Assembly: GCF_900155685.1 (NCBI RefSeq)
Contig: NZ_LT732548.1
Coordinates: 2,684,256 to 2,748,255, forward strand
DNA: 64,000 bases
Source: Paenibacillus bouchesdurhonensis
GTDB lineage: Bacteria; Bacillota; Bacilli; Paenibacillales; Paenibacillaceae
Direction: 5' to 3'
Shown here: positions 1 to 8,516 of the stretch, piece after piece
Position numbering within the stretch: position 1 is the stretch's first letter
How the letters are laid out: each line of letters begins with the position of its first letter
The notes under the pieces: generated by a model
Seen by the model: the letters and a program-made list of their open reading frames with translations, nothing else
The model's database searches: none
What the model was told of the DNA's origin: nothing
Made by a program: the position numbers and the translations under genes

Positions 1-2
1 AG

Positions 3-872
3 GAGGCGGCTGAGTGTCTTGAAAATGCATTAGAATGGAACTATAGGAAGTTCGCCTATTATGAATTGGCTGGCGCTCGCTTCTTAAACCAAAATTACGA
101 AGGGGCCTTGGAGGCCATTCGGGAATATATACGTCACTTCCCGGAGGAGTCCCGCGGTTATGTATTGGAGGGCGATATCTACCGTGCGATAGGTAATGAC
201 GCTAAAGCTACAGCTATCTACTGCGAAGCTGCCGAGATGTTCCCTGAAGATTACTATTCTTCAAAATTGGCACTCTATATGCTGTTAAAACAATGGGATT
301 TGGAGCAGATGGAGCGGATTGACGCCAGTATTTCTAGAATAATGCAGCAGCGGCCGGACGATCAGTGGGTACTTCTCGAAACCATTAAGCTATTGTTGAA
401 CTTAAAGCAATGGAAGCCTATCCCGAGTATTGTCCAGAATTACCTCATGCAAAGAGGTGAGGATGATCCCTACGCATCCCTCGTCTGGCTGTATTCCGGG
501 GTCGCTTATTACCATATGGGTAATTACCAAGATAGCATTAAGCATTTGCTTCGGGGATATGAGCTTGGGGAACGGAATGAAGTGCTCGTATACTTGAGCG
601 CGGCATATTACAAGCGCGGAGATTTGGAGTTGGCGGCAGCTTATGCCCAGCTGACCTGTCAGCAATATCCTAATGAGTCCGATTATGCTCTATATTATGA
701 ACAGATTCAGCAGAAGCTGGCAAACTCAAAGAAATTTCTGCAAGCAGTGTTTGGGCGTAGAAATTCAGCAGGGATTACGATGCCAGACAAAATTTATCTC
801 GATCATCAGACTGTAAGTAAAGTTTGTTCTCTGCATTTTGTTGTGAATGGAGTTGAGTACATTGTTGAGTAG
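3..872 (+). CDS. TPR repeat protein, 5' end outside window
   Basis: The reading frame is open from the first bases of the window, so the N-terminus is missing; an internal TTG at 66 is unlikely to be the true start. The visible ~290 residues are helical and carry several tetratricopeptide-like pairs, for example around YEGALEAIREYIRHFPEE, GDIYRAIGNDAKATAIY and GVAYYHMGNYQDSIKHLL. The C-terminus is basic then hydrophobic. TPR proteins are protein-interaction scaffolds. The frame overlaps the start of the DUF1266 gene by 26 bases, so the two are probably translated together. No enzymatic domain is visible and the function is unknown. Confidence 0.75.
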   Translation, partial: EAAECLENALEWNYRKFAYYELAGARFLNQNYEGALEAIREYIRHFPEESRGYVLEGDIYRAIGNDAKATAIYCEAAEMFPEDYYSSKLALYMLLKQWDLEQMERIDASISRIMQQRPDDQWVLLETIKLLLNLKQWKPIPSIVQNYLMQRGEDDPYASLVWLYSGVAYYHMGNYQDSIKHLLRGYELGERNEVLVYLSAAYYKRGDLELAAAYAQLTCQQYPNESDYALYYEQIQQKLANSKKFLQAVFGRRNSAGITMPDKIYLDHQTVSKVCSLHFVVNGVEYIVE

Positions 873-1533
873 CAGCAATCCAGATCGTTATACATTGGCG
901 GATCGTTGGTGTACTGCATTAGGCGCTGTATTATTAGAGAGGAATGGTCTCAACCCTGCCAATAATTATGAATTTGAATATACCGAGGAAATTGATGCGG
1001 AGCACAGGCATGCATTGAAACGAGATTGGGGCATCGCTAGCAAGGGAGAATTAATGAGTAATTTGCAAGATTTGCAGCAAGGGGGACACAATGCCTCGTT
1101 TCTAAACATTCGTTCTTTTCTGTCCACGTTATCCGTCAGCGACCAAAATCAATATATTGCATCCATGCCGAACTCCACGCAAGAGTACAGGCAACACCGA
1201 ATTGTGCAGGCTTATATGAATAGGCTGCCATCCGTAGGGATCGCTGCATGGGACTGGGGCAGATACGTCTATTTATGCAAAAATAGTGTGTTCCTCGGCT
1301 ATATCTCGAGAGAAGAGGCCGAGGAACTGGTAATGCCTATCGCCAAGATGACTCAGCAATGTTATTCGAGCTGGCATGAATACGGCATTAGCTATTTAAT
1401 TGGCAGGCAGTTCTGGTGGGGACAAATTACGGCCGACAGCGCAGAGCAAATGACAAGATACGTTCATCGGCTCGTTATCCACCCAGACAGTCCATGGAAC
1501 CAATTAGATTGGAACACGCCATTGGAAGGCTAA
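847..1533 (+). CDS. DUF1266 domain protein
   Basis: The 228-residue cytoplasmic protein carries in its C-terminal half the DUF1266 signature: WDWGRYVYLCKNSVFLGYIS, then EEAEELVMP and Y-S-SWHEYGISYLIGRQFWWG. The function of this family is not established; members often sit in accessory or cell-contact-related loci. The ATG at 847 lies inside the end of the TPR gene; TTG codons at 862 and 865 are alternative starts, because no strong ribosome site precedes 847. The overlap with the TPR gene argues for a two-gene operon. No transmembrane segment is evident. Confidence 0.7.
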   Translation: MELSTLLSSSNPDRYTLADRWCTALGAVLLERNGLNPANNYEFEYTEEIDAEHRHALKRDWGIASKGELMSNLQDLQQGGHNASFLNIRSFLSTLSVSDQNQYIASMPNSTQEYRQHRIVQAYMNRLPSVGIAAWDWGRYVYLCKNSVFLGYISREEAEELVMPIAKMTQQCYSSWHEYGISYLIGRQFWWGQITADSAEQMTRYVHRLVIHPDSPWNQLDWNTPLEG

Positions 1534-1789
1534 TCTTTGCATTGAAGCTTGTCCCATTTGAAGTATTTCATAGGCCTAAAAGTATAGTTCTTAGGAACAA
1601 TGTCTCAATTATACCAAAACTAGTAAAATTCTCTTGCAAAATCATGGGCTACAGTGTATATTTTAATTAACTAAATAGACCAAATTTTACCAGAGATAAT
1701 ACTGGTTTCCAGAAGCCGCATGAGGTCACTGAAGGCGACCGCAAACAAATACAGAAAAGACGTAAATCGCTAAAGGGTGAGCTCGAATT

Positions 1790-2413
1790 ATGGAATCAGT
1801 CGCTTTTATGGCTTTTTCAACCATCGAGGGGCTTGGTATTTTCGCACTGATGATGACAATATTCAAGATAAATCCTCTGCATTACTCTTGGCAGGCCTTG
1901 TTTGTTATTCTATTAATGTCATTGCAAAGCTACTTGCTGCGCAGTGAACTTCCTCTCTATTATTTAGTACCGATTATTAATATCATGTTATTTATATTTT
2001 TTGTGGCGACGGTGGTAAAAGAACCTTTGGTTGGTGCTGCGGTCATCACGCTTACTGGCTATACGGCATTTAGTTTACTGCAGACCATGATTGTAAAATT
2101 CGTATTCGATTCCATTATTGAATCGCAGACCATATTGGTCTATGGCTATGCCTTGCAAACTTCTAGCGCAGTTACGACCGGGCTTGTGGCGTGGCTGCTT
2201 TATAAGCTCGGAATCGGATTTACGTGGAGTTTCGAGAGGGTCAGGTTCAAACGTGAGGACTTAATTGTCAGCTCTTCCATTTTTGTTGTATTGATATTTT
2301 TCACTATTATTCTATATCGGAATGAGATATGGTCCAATATATTATTTTTCTCTATCACGCTCTCCTTTTTTCTATATTATGCAGTTAGGAAGGAGAAGAA
2401 GGATCATGATTAA
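1790..2413 (+). CDS. Polytopic membrane protein of agr-like locus
   Basis: The 207-residue, very hydrophobic protein has about six predicted membrane helices and ends in a short basic/acidic cytoplasmic tail (VRKEKKDHD). It starts at ATG 1790 after AAAGGGTGAG, and its end overlaps the start of agrB by 8 bases, so the two are translationally coupled. The size and topology resemble the membrane sensor half of AgrC-type kinases without any kinase domain, but I cannot prove homology. No AgrC or AgrA is encoded nearby. Inference: it helps sense, process or export the adjacent peptide. A generic membrane protein of unknown role is the alternative. Confidence 0.65.
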   Translation: MESVAFMAFSTIEGLGIFALMMTIFKINPLHYSWQALFVILLMSLQSYLLRSELPLYYLVPIINIMLFIFFVATVVKEPLVGAAVITLTGYTAFSLLQTMIVKFVFDSIIESQTILVYGYALQTSSAVTTGLVAWLLYKLGIGFTWSFERVRFKREDLIVSSSIFVVLIFFTIILYRNEIWSNILFFSITLSFFLYYAVRKEKKDHD

Positions 2414-2921
2414 TGTGATGGCCGATAAAATCGCTGTCGGAATTAAGCGAACGGCTCCTGATCATCCTGCCTCCATCGCCGTTCTGCGCTACTCCATCGC
2501 TCTGCTGTTGAATGCCGCACTAATTATATCGATAACATTGCTGCTGTCGGTATTCACCGGCAGAACGAAAGAAATTATGATCCTGTTAGTATCGTTTGCC
2601 GTTCTACGTCAGGTTTCTGGCGGAATTCACCTGAATTCCGGCATAAAATGCATTCTTACAACGACCACGCTGTTTACATTGCTGTCCGTCATCGAACTTA
2701 CTTTTTCTTATGCGATGATCATCAACGGAATAGCAGCCATTCTTTGCCTCATCTTTGCCCCTTCTAGAATTGAGAAACAGACGCGTATTCCCTTGAAATA
2801 TTATCCACTCCTAAAATTGGCTTCCGTGCTGATCGTCAGCTCTAATTTTCTAATCATGTCACCCGTACTTAGCCTATCCTTTGTTGCCCAGTCAGTGCTG
2901 TTAATCAAACTAAGGAGGTGA
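2406..2921 (+). CDS. agrB: AgrB-family autoinducer-processing membrane protease
   Basis: The 171-residue protein matches the AgrB family, membrane cysteine endopeptidases that trim and cyclise the AgrD precursor. The family core is visible as RQVSGGIHLNSGIKC: the GGIH histidine (about residue 75) and the cysteine a few residues later correspond to the catalytic His/Cys pair. Four or more hydrophobic helices surround it. The start is ATG 2406, preceded by AAGGAG/AAGG; ATG 2418 is possible. It overlaps the upstream membrane protein gene and is followed 2 bases later by the precursor peptide gene, whose ribosome site lies inside the agrB stop region. Confidence 0.9.
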   Translation: MINVMADKIAVGIKRTAPDHPASIAVLRYSIALLLNAALIISITLLLSVFTGRTKEIMILLVSFAVLRQVSGGIHLNSGIKCILTTTTLFTLLSVIELTFSYAMIINGIAAILCLIFAPSRIEKQTRIPLKYYPLLKLASVLIVSSNFLIMSPVLSLSFVAQSVLLIKLRR

Positions 2922-2923
2922 GA

Positions 2924-3046
2924 ATGATGAAGAAAGTAGCCTATGCCAGCGCATCCATGTTGTCTCTCTTCGCTGCGTTTGTTGTATCCACCGCTAGCTT
3001 CCTGTACATTTATCAAGGCGAAACGCCGGAGGAATTGCTCAAGTAA
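2924..3046 (+). CDS. agrD: Cyclic lactone autoinducer precursor (AgrD-like)
   Basis: This 40-residue peptide lies directly after agrB with a perfect AAGGAGG (2912-2918) five bases before ATG 2924 (a second ATG follows at 2927). It has the AgrD plan: amphipathic/hydrophobic N-terminal leader (MMKKVAYASASMLSLF...), a short core (STASFLYIYQ) and an acidic tail (GETPEELLK), where AgrB normally cuts. There is no cysteine anywhere, so any ring would have to be a serine (or threonine) lactone, as in the FsrB/GBAP-type peptides, rather than a thiolactone. Call rests on position, length and tail composition. Confidence 0.85.
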   Translation: MMKKVAYASASMLSLFAAFVVSTASFLYIYQGETPEELLK

Positions 3047-3098
3047 GTAACTTAAATTGCATTGATGTGAAAATTTATTCGAATATGAAGTAAGACAG

Positions 3099-3136
3099 GA
3101 AACTCAGTGGCGAAGAGAAGCTGCTGGGTTTCTTTG
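3099..3136 (+). terminator. Rho-independent terminator after agr locus
   Basis: AAACTCAG pairs with CTGGGTTT (one G-U pair), followed by TCTTTGTTTTTG. It closes the agr-like transcription unit. Confidence 0.6.
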
Positions 3137-3215
3137 TTTTTGAGTTTTATTTTTGTTAGAGTAAAATAGTTTTAATATGAAATCCCTTCCAGGGGAGAAG
3201 AGAGAGGAACAAGAG

Positions 3216-4226
3216 ATGCTAAGTTCAATTCTGAATCATTATCCGCAGGAATACATAGGGAAAGCACAGCAGGGGGCGAGCGGCTGGAACAATACGACAT
3301 ACTTTATTGAAGGCAGCCTTCGCCGCAGTGTGCTGCGGGTATATGAAACGCATCGGGATACGGATAAAATACGATTCGAGCATGCGGTGCTGCAGACGCT
3401 GGATCAAGCCGCTGCGAGCTTTCGCGTGCCGCTTCCGATTACAACACTTGCTGGCGAGACAATCGTGAGATTGGAGGATGGCAGTGGACGATATGCTTGC
3501 ATGTTTGAGTTCATAGAAGGCATGCGGCTGGAAGGGGATAGCGCTAGAGCAGCCTTCTCCTTCGGAGAAGCCGCGGGCGAATTGCTGCTGGCCTTGGCAG
3601 AGGTTGAGCCCGGGCTGCAGCCGGCTTATCGGCCGTATTATGAGCTATCCCAGTCTTATCCGGCATGCAGCCCAGATATCGTTATGGCATTTTGCAATCA
3701 TCCTCCTGAGCCGTTCAAAGATTTGCAGGATTCGCTGATCGAACTGGCGCAAGCGTACCATGATATGCTTCAGAAGCTGGATGGATTGGAGAAGCTGCCG
3801 CAGCAATTGATTCATGGGGATCTCAACTATTCTAACCTGCTGGTAGATGCACATGATCCGGCACGGGTGACAGCGCTGCTTGATTTCGAATTTTGTACGA
3901 AGGATGTACGGTCGATGGAGCCTGCAGTCGTTATTTCCGGGCTGCTGGGTCAAGGCGAGAGCGAGAATCGGGAAGCCGTAAGGCTGTTCTGTCAAGGGTT
4001 TGGGGGAAGGATTCGCCTAATGCCTGAAGAGATTGAGGCGATTCCGGTACTTATGCGCTTACGTCAAATCGATGTCTTCTTACATTTTTTGAGCCGCTTC
4101 TTTAACGGTACGGATGGCCCTCGGGTATTGCGCGATCAAGTAGAGTCTATTTCAACCGAGCTGAGACAGCTAGAGCGGAACGATGCTTGGTTTACGGATT
4201 GCCTGATGCAATACATCAGCCTCTAA
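3216..4226 (+). CDS. Aminoglycoside phosphotransferase-fold kinase
   Basis: The 336-residue protein has the APH/choline-kinase fold: an N-terminal nucleotide lobe, the catalytic loop LIHGDLNYSNLLV (Brenner-like HGD-x-x-x-x-N with catalytic Asp) and the following metal-binding LLDFEFC. The substrate cannot be read from the sequence; homologues include homoserine kinase-like and antibiotic kinases. I chose ATG 3216, which follows AGAGAGG at about eight bases, over the in-frame ATG 3177, which has no ribosome site. It stands alone between the agr-like locus terminator and the sigI promoter. Resistance function is possible but not shown. Confidence 0.75.
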   Translation: MLSSILNHYPQEYIGKAQQGASGWNNTTYFIEGSLRRSVLRVYETHRDTDKIRFEHAVLQTLDQAAASFRVPLPITTLAGETIVRLEDGSGRYACMFEFIEGMRLEGDSARAAFSFGEAAGELLLALAEVEPGLQPAYRPYYELSQSYPACSPDIVMAFCNHPPEPFKDLQDSLIELAQAYHDMLQKLDGLEKLPQQLIHGDLNYSNLLVDAHDPARVTALLDFEFCTKDVRSMEPAVVISGLLGQGESENREAVRLFCQGFGGRIRLMPEEIEAIPVLMRLRQIDVFLHFLSRFFNGTDGPRVLRDQVESISTELRQLERNDAWFTDCLMQYISL

Positions 4227-4273
4227 GGCTTCCGAGCTCTAATTACGATATATATCTTATACTAGTGGGAGAT

Positions 4274-4305
4274 TACCCCCATAAACAGCTATGACATACA
4301 CGTAA
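4274..4305 (+). promoter_or_regulatory. SigI-type promoter upstream of sigI
   Basis: The sequence TACCCCCATAAA is followed, 20 bases after the C-run, by CGTAATA, about 20 bases before the sigI start. Sigma-I promoters are known for a CCCC-containing -35 element and a CGAA/CGWA-type -10, and sigI operons are autoregulated. Nearly identical motifs occur at 6702-6733 and 8517-8548. Confidence 0.65.
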
Positions 4306-4321
4306 TAGGAAGTGATTACAT

Positions 4322-5047
4322 TTGATGGACAGGCCGATAGATCAGGTTCTTAAGGAAATTCAACAAAAGGGGAACGTGGCCGAAAGGGATATGCTGATTG
4401 AGCACTATCGTCCCTTTATCCTGCGGACGGTTTCTCATGTATGCAAGCGGCAAATCGGATGGGATCATGATGAATCCAGCATAGGATTGATCGCTTTTAA
4501 CGAAGCCATTGACCGTTATAACGAAACGATGGGGAAATCATTTGACAACTTCGCTTTTATGTTGATTCGAAATCGGTTGGTGGATGAGTTTCGCAGGCAA
4601 GGGAGAATACTGCGAGCTGAAAGCGTCGTATATGACGATATTCGCGATGAATTTGAGCAGACCGCAACGGAAGTCGCCAGCTCCATGGAAGCTTATGAAC
4701 GGGAGCAGACGGCGTTGGAGCTGGCTCAGGAGCTTCTGCTCTATGATGAAACATTGCAGGAATATGGTGTATCCCTAGAGGAATTGGAGAGTATTTCTCC
4801 CAAGCATCGGGATACTCGCAAGCAATTCATCCAAATGGCCAAGCATTTTAGCGGGCACAGGAATTGGATTGATATTTTACATAAAACAAAACGTCTGCCG
4901 ATGAAGGAGATGTTGGATTTATTTAAGGTAAGCCGTAAAACATTAGAAAGAAACCGCAAGTATTTGATTGCGCTCGTTCTGATATATTCTAACGATGAGT
5001 TTGGGCGAATTCGCAGTACTGTCTCGTTTGCGGATGTGGGAGAGTGA
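4322..5047 (+). CDS. sigI: RNA polymerase sigma factor SigI
   Basis: The 241-residue protein is a sigma-70-family factor of the SigI type. Region 2 is visible as IGWDHDESSIGLIAFNEAIDRY...SFDNFAFMLIRNRLVDEFRRQ, and the C-terminal SigI-specific helical region ends in a helix-turn-helix-like KEMLDLFKVSRKTLERNRKYLIAL. SigI factors direct transcription of heat-stress, envelope or (in clostridia) polysaccharide-degradation genes and are held inactive by membrane RsgI. The start is TTG 4322 or ATG 4325, both after TAGGAAGTG. It overlaps rsgI by four bases and is preceded by a motif matching its own promoter class. Confidence 0.92.
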   Translation: MMDRPIDQVLKEIQQKGNVAERDMLIEHYRPFILRTVSHVCKRQIGWDHDESSIGLIAFNEAIDRYNETMGKSFDNFAFMLIRNRLVDEFRRQGRILRAESVVYDDIRDEFEQTATEVASSMEAYEREQTALELAQELLLYDETLQEYGVSLEELESISPKHRDTRKQFIQMAKHFSGHRNWIDILHKTKRLPMKEMLDLFKVSRKTLERNRKYLIALVLIYSNDEFGRIRSTVSFADVGE

Positions 5048-6687
5048 TGATGATGCAGGGCACAGTGATGAAAATAACAGAACGTTGTATCGTTGTCCTC
5101 TGTGAGGATGGGACATTCCGTAATTTGCCGCTTCCGTCGGTCATGCCGCGCTTAGGGGACAAAATCTCCATACCTGAGCCGGTACAGAGGCAGAGGTATA
5201 TGCGGTATTTGAAGAAGCAATGGATGTATGCAGCTTCTATAGTGCTGCTGCTAGGCGTTGTTTTTTTCTATAATTATTTGCAGCAGCCAAAGCAGTCAGC
5301 GACCCTGGTGGCGATTGATATTAACCCGGGTATTGAACTGGTCGTGAATCAGCAGGGCATGATCGATCAGGTTAATCTGCTAAATGAGGAGGCCAAGCTG
5401 CTATTATCCGGGAAGGAACTGGTCAACCAGCAATTCTATCAAGCCGTGCAGTGGATTATTGACCAAGCGGAAGAGCATGGATACTTAGATGCAGATACGG
5501 AGAAAAAATGGGTTTGGTTATCGATCGTGGATCTTGGCAATGGAGCCCAATCTATTGATCCAAAGCAAATTTCCGCTCAAGCCAAGCGCTATAATGTCGA
5601 GGTTTTTGCGGCGAATAAGCAGCAGTTGGAGCAAGCGAAGGATGCCGAGCTGACGCTGAATAAATACATCGTACTAGAGCTGGCAGCAGAGAAGGGAATT
5701 GAATTAACCCCTGAGCAGCTGCGGAGCCAATCGATTTTGAGCTCGCTTCAACAGGCAGGGGTTGATCCCGAGGCTCTATTTGCCAAGCCGCTTCAACTAT
5801 CCGGCAAGGTTCAGTCTCCGAACGAATCCTTGAATTCCAGTCCAAGCAGAGCCGAGCCGCAGAACAGTATCCAGGACGTGGATGCCGAGATAGCAGATCA
5901 TCGAAATGAGGAAGGGGCATTTGCATCAAGTCAAGGTGAGCAGGTGGGAGCAGGCAGCCTAGTCGATAACAGCAGCGTTAATGAATCAAACGGCACGGAA
6001 TTGCCTACGCTGAAACCGATCGATTCATCCAATGCCGAGGTTCGGGAACAGCTAGAAGCCGATAAAGCGGAGATAATGCCGAAGGCGAATTCAAAGACGG
6101 AAATTCAAAAGCTGAATCTGCAGGTGAAGCTGGTGGATGACGGGGAAATCAAGGTCGAATATAAGCAGAAAGATGGCAGGATCGAGGCCAAGGTAGAGAG
6201 GAAAACCAAGCAAAAAGAAGACAAGCAGCAGGGTCAGCAGGCTGTCACCTTTGCCGAGAACGTCATTAAGCATTTGAATCTTCAGGATAGAAGCGATAGG
6301 AAGGTTGTAGTGAGCCGAATTATATCGTCTTTAAATGTGAAGCAAAATGAGTGGCATGAAATCGAGTTTGAGGTTAAATTCTCGAATGGCAGCGAGCTTG
6401 AGTTCGAGGCTGTAAATCCGTTGAAAGCTGAGGAAGAAGCCCAGGCGAAGAAGAAGGAGCAGCAGCAGAAGGAACAAAAGCAGAAGGAACTGAAGAAGAA
6501 AGCAGAACAAGAGAAGAAAGATCAAGAGAAAGCAAATAAGAAAGAAAAAGAAATCGAAAAAGAGAAAGAAAACGCGCTGGAGAAAGCCAAGAAGAAGGAA
6601 GCAGAACAGAAAAAGGAGCAGGCGAAAAAGGCCGCAAAGAAAAACAATAAAGACGAAAATGATGATGATGACGACGAGGATGATTAG
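5044..6687 (+). CDS. rsgI: Anti-sigma-I factor RsgI with YusW-like C-terminal domain
   Basis: The ~547-residue membrane protein has an N-terminal cytoplasmic RsgI anti-sigma domain (VMKITERCIVVLCEDGTFRN...), one membrane helix near residues 60-80 (YAASIVLLLGVVFFYNYL), and an extracytoplasmic part beginning with the RsgI-typical LVAIDINPGIELVVN. A Ser/Glu-rich linker follows, then a YusW-like beta-rich domain (about residues 350-460), a long Lys/Glu/Gln-rich coiled coil and an acidic poly-Asp tail. The start is GTG 5044 or one of the ATGs at 5047-5053; all overlap or abut the sigI stop. It likely binds SigI and releases it on an external cue. Its last domain and tail recur in the SLH protein at 7042-8436. 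Confidence 0.9.
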   Translation: MMMMQGTVMKITERCIVVLCEDGTFRNLPLPSVMPRLGDKISIPEPVQRQRYMRYLKKQWMYAASIVLLLGVVFFYNYLQQPKQSATLVAIDINPGIELVVNQQGMIDQVNLLNEEAKLLLSGKELVNQQFYQAVQWIIDQAEEHGYLDADTEKKWVWLSIVDLGNGAQSIDPKQISAQAKRYNVEVFAANKQQLEQAKDAELTLNKYIVLELAAEKGIELTPEQLRSQSILSSLQQAGVDPEALFAKPLQLSGKVQSPNESLNSSPSRAEPQNSIQDVDAEIADHRNEEGAFASSQGEQVGAGSLVDNSSVNESNGTELPTLKPIDSSNAEVREQLEADKAEIMPKANSKTEIQKLNLQVKLVDDGEIKVEYKQKDGRIEAKVERKTKQKEDKQQGQQAVTFAENVIKHLNLQDRSDRKVVVSRIISSLNVKQNEWHEIEFEVKFSNGSELEFEAVNPLKAEEEAQAKKKEQQQKEQKQKELKKKAEQEKKDQEKANKKEKEIEKEKENALEKAKKKEAEQKKEQAKKAAKKNNKDENDDDDDEDD

Positions 6688-6701
6688 GTTAATTTTTAGC
6701 G

Positions 6702-6733
6702 GCCCCCACAAAAACATTCTATCTTGCGTAATA
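6702..6733 (+). promoter_or_regulatory. SigI-type promoter upstream of zinc-ribbon/SLH genes
   Basis: The sequence GCCCCCACAAAAA is followed, 19 bases after the C-run, by CGTAATA. It is the second copy of the motif found upstream of sigI and lies about 40 bases before the start of the 68-residue gene. Confidence 0.6.
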
Positions 6734-6771
6734 ACAGATGTACGGAAAATGGTTGGATAGGGGGGTTGTGA

Positions 6772-6978
6772 ATGGCGCTGATCAATTGCGATAAATGCGG
6801 AGCATTGATGATTTGGAAACCTACCCATTTATGCAGCGAGTGTCTGAGGTTTCAGCTTGAGGAAGTCAACAAGGTGAAAGACTATCTTGCCGAGCACCCT
6901 CAGGCCAGCATCATGGAGGTGGAGCGGAATACGAAGGTCTCTCTTAGAACAATTCAAGAGATGGCTTCAAAATCATAG
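6772..6978 (+). CDS. Small zinc-ribbon/HTH protein (YvyF-like)
   Basis: The 68-residue protein begins with a Cys4 zinc-ribbon pattern (CDKCGALMIWKPTHLCSEC, two CxxC pairs) followed by a helical region that looks like a helix-turn-helix (ASIMEVERNTKVSLRTIQEMA). This layout resembles the flagellar-operon YvyF family, but here it lies far from flagellar genes and directly under a SigI-like promoter. ATG 6772 follows GGGGGGTTGTG. Likely a small DNA- or protein-binding regulator; the target is unknown. The SLH gene starts about 60 bases downstream and may be co-transcribed. Confidence 0.65.
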   Translation: MALINCDKCGALMIWKPTHLCSECLRFQLEEVNKVKDYLAEHPQASIMEVERNTKVSLRTIQEMASKS

Positions 6979-7041
6979 ACGCAACACCATATGTAGAATA
7001 TGGGTGGTTCAATATTGTTGCTTGAAGAGAGGGAGGATATC

Positions 7042-8436
7042 ATGAAGAAATTAAGAGGATTGCTTAGCTTGCTGCTTGCCAGCATTCTCACCATCGGCTT
7101 CTCTGTACAAATTATCGCGGCGAAGGATGTGAAGACGAAGGGGGTGGAGAATGGGCGCGCGCAACTTGTATTGGAATTTGACGATATTCAGGAAGCGGAA
7201 TGGGCAGCGGGGTACATAACAAAAATGCAATCGAAAAAAGTATTGCAGGGCTTTGAGGATGGCACTTTTCGCCCGAATCAGCCAGTGACCCGCGTTGAGG
7301 CGATCGTTACTGCGGTTCGCCTGATGGGGCTGGAAAGCGAAGCCAAATCACAATCCATGGATACCCAGCTTCATTTCAAGGATGCGGATCAGTTGGACAA
7401 GCGGTTCCCATGGGCGAAAGGATACGTCATCGTAGCGCTGGAACACGGTTTATTCGATGCGGCAGAGGACAAAATCATTCCGGACAAGCCAGCAAGCCGC
7501 GTATGGGTGTCGAGCTTGCTAGTTAAGTCCTTGGGGCTTCAAGACGAAGCGCTTCGCCAAATGACGAAGATTCCAGATTTTAATGATGCAAAGGCTATTC
7601 CAGCGGGTGCAATTGGTTATGTTAATGTGGCGGTGTCGCAAGGAATCGTCAGCGGTTATCCCGACGGCACCTTCAAACCGAACAAGAATGTGACGCGCGC
7701 AGAGATGGCTGCGCTTTTGGATCGCACGAATGATGGCCTGCTTCAAAATCAAGGAGCCGTGTCCATTAGCGGTACCGTAAAGGAGATTCAATTCACCACA
7801 GATGCTGCAGACAATTTCAATAACCAAAGCAACGGTCAAATAAAAATTGAAACCTGGAATAAAGAGCTGCTGTCTTACGGTATTTCTTCCAAATTGCCTG
7901 TAAAGCACAATAAAAAATTCATTCTGGCCGATCAAATTGCTGTCAATAATCCAATGAGATTGATCGTTAAAGACGGTCAAGTTGTGGAAGCAGAGCTGCT
8001 CAGTACTAAAGAAGTGAGCAAGGATGGAACATCTAAGAAGGAGCCGAATCAAGAGAAAAAACCGAATCAGGAGCAAAAGGCCGGCGCAATTGCTGAGTTT
8101 GACTTTGAAGTTGAATTAGCTGGCAAGGAGAAAATTAAGCTGGAGTATAAAAACAAGAAGGGAACAGCTCAGGCTCAGGTAGAAAAAGAATCCAAAAAGG
8201 ATAAGGAAAAGCTGAAGGGCAATCAGGCTGTTCAATATATGGAGGAGCTTATCGCTAAAGCGGGTTTGACCGACAGCATGAGCGGCAACGAAGCCGTAGA
8301 TAAGCTTATGGCAGCTCTTAACATCGACAAAGGTCAAGTGAAAGAGCTGGAGCTAGAGGTTAAATTTTCTAGCGGGAAGCAAATGAAAATCGAATTCGAA
8401 AATGATGATGATCACGACGATGACGATGAGGATTAA
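7042..8436 (+). CDS. S-layer-homology surface protein with YusW-like domain
   Basis: The 464-residue secreted protein starts at ATG 7042 after GAGGGAGG and has a clear signal peptide (MKKLRGLLSLLLASILTIGF). Three SLH domains follow, at roughly residues 45-90, 110-155 and 175-220, with motifs such as GFEDGTFRPNQPVTRVEA and GYPDGTFKPNKNVTRAEMA. SLH domains anchor proteins to pyruvylated wall polymers. After a Lys/Glu/Gln linker comes a YusW-like domain and an Asp-rich tail closely resembling those of RsgI. Under a SigI-type promoter and beside rsgI, it is a probable SigI target that could act as partner, decoy or ligand for the RsgI ectodomain (inference). Confidence 0.85.
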   Translation: MKKLRGLLSLLLASILTIGFSVQIIAAKDVKTKGVENGRAQLVLEFDDIQEAEWAAGYITKMQSKKVLQGFEDGTFRPNQPVTRVEAIVTAVRLMGLESEAKSQSMDTQLHFKDADQLDKRFPWAKGYVIVALEHGLFDAAEDKIIPDKPASRVWVSSLLVKSLGLQDEALRQMTKIPDFNDAKAIPAGAIGYVNVAVSQGIVSGYPDGTFKPNKNVTRAEMAALLDRTNDGLLQNQGAVSISGTVKEIQFTTDAADNFNNQSNGQIKIETWNKELLSYGISSKLPVKHNKKFILADQIAVNNPMRLIVKDGQVVEAELLSTKEVSKDGTSKKEPNQEKKPNQEQKAGAIAEFDFEVELAGKEKIKLEYKNKKGTAQAQVEKESKKDKEKLKGNQAVQYMEELIAKAGLTDSMSGNEAVDKLMAALNIDKGQVKELELEVKFSSGKQMKIEFENDDDHDDDDED

Positions 8437-8453
8437 TTAGATAAGATGCCTGT

Positions 8454-8491
8454 GAGGCCGGTATTCGTGTTATGCGATGCCGGTCTTTTTT
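8454..8491 (+). terminator. Rho-independent terminator after SLH gene
   Basis: GAGGCCGGTAT pairs imperfectly with ATGCCGGTC, followed by TTTTTTATATTTTTT. Confidence 0.75.
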
Positions 8492-8516
8492 ATATTTTTT
8501 AAAATAGGACTAAAGA

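Noticed and set aside
6331..6828. Long Leu/Phe-rich minus-strand frame opposite the end of rsgI
   Set aside because: It is the mirror of the Lys/Glu-rich coiled coil (AAG/GAG codons) and has no ribosome site or homology.
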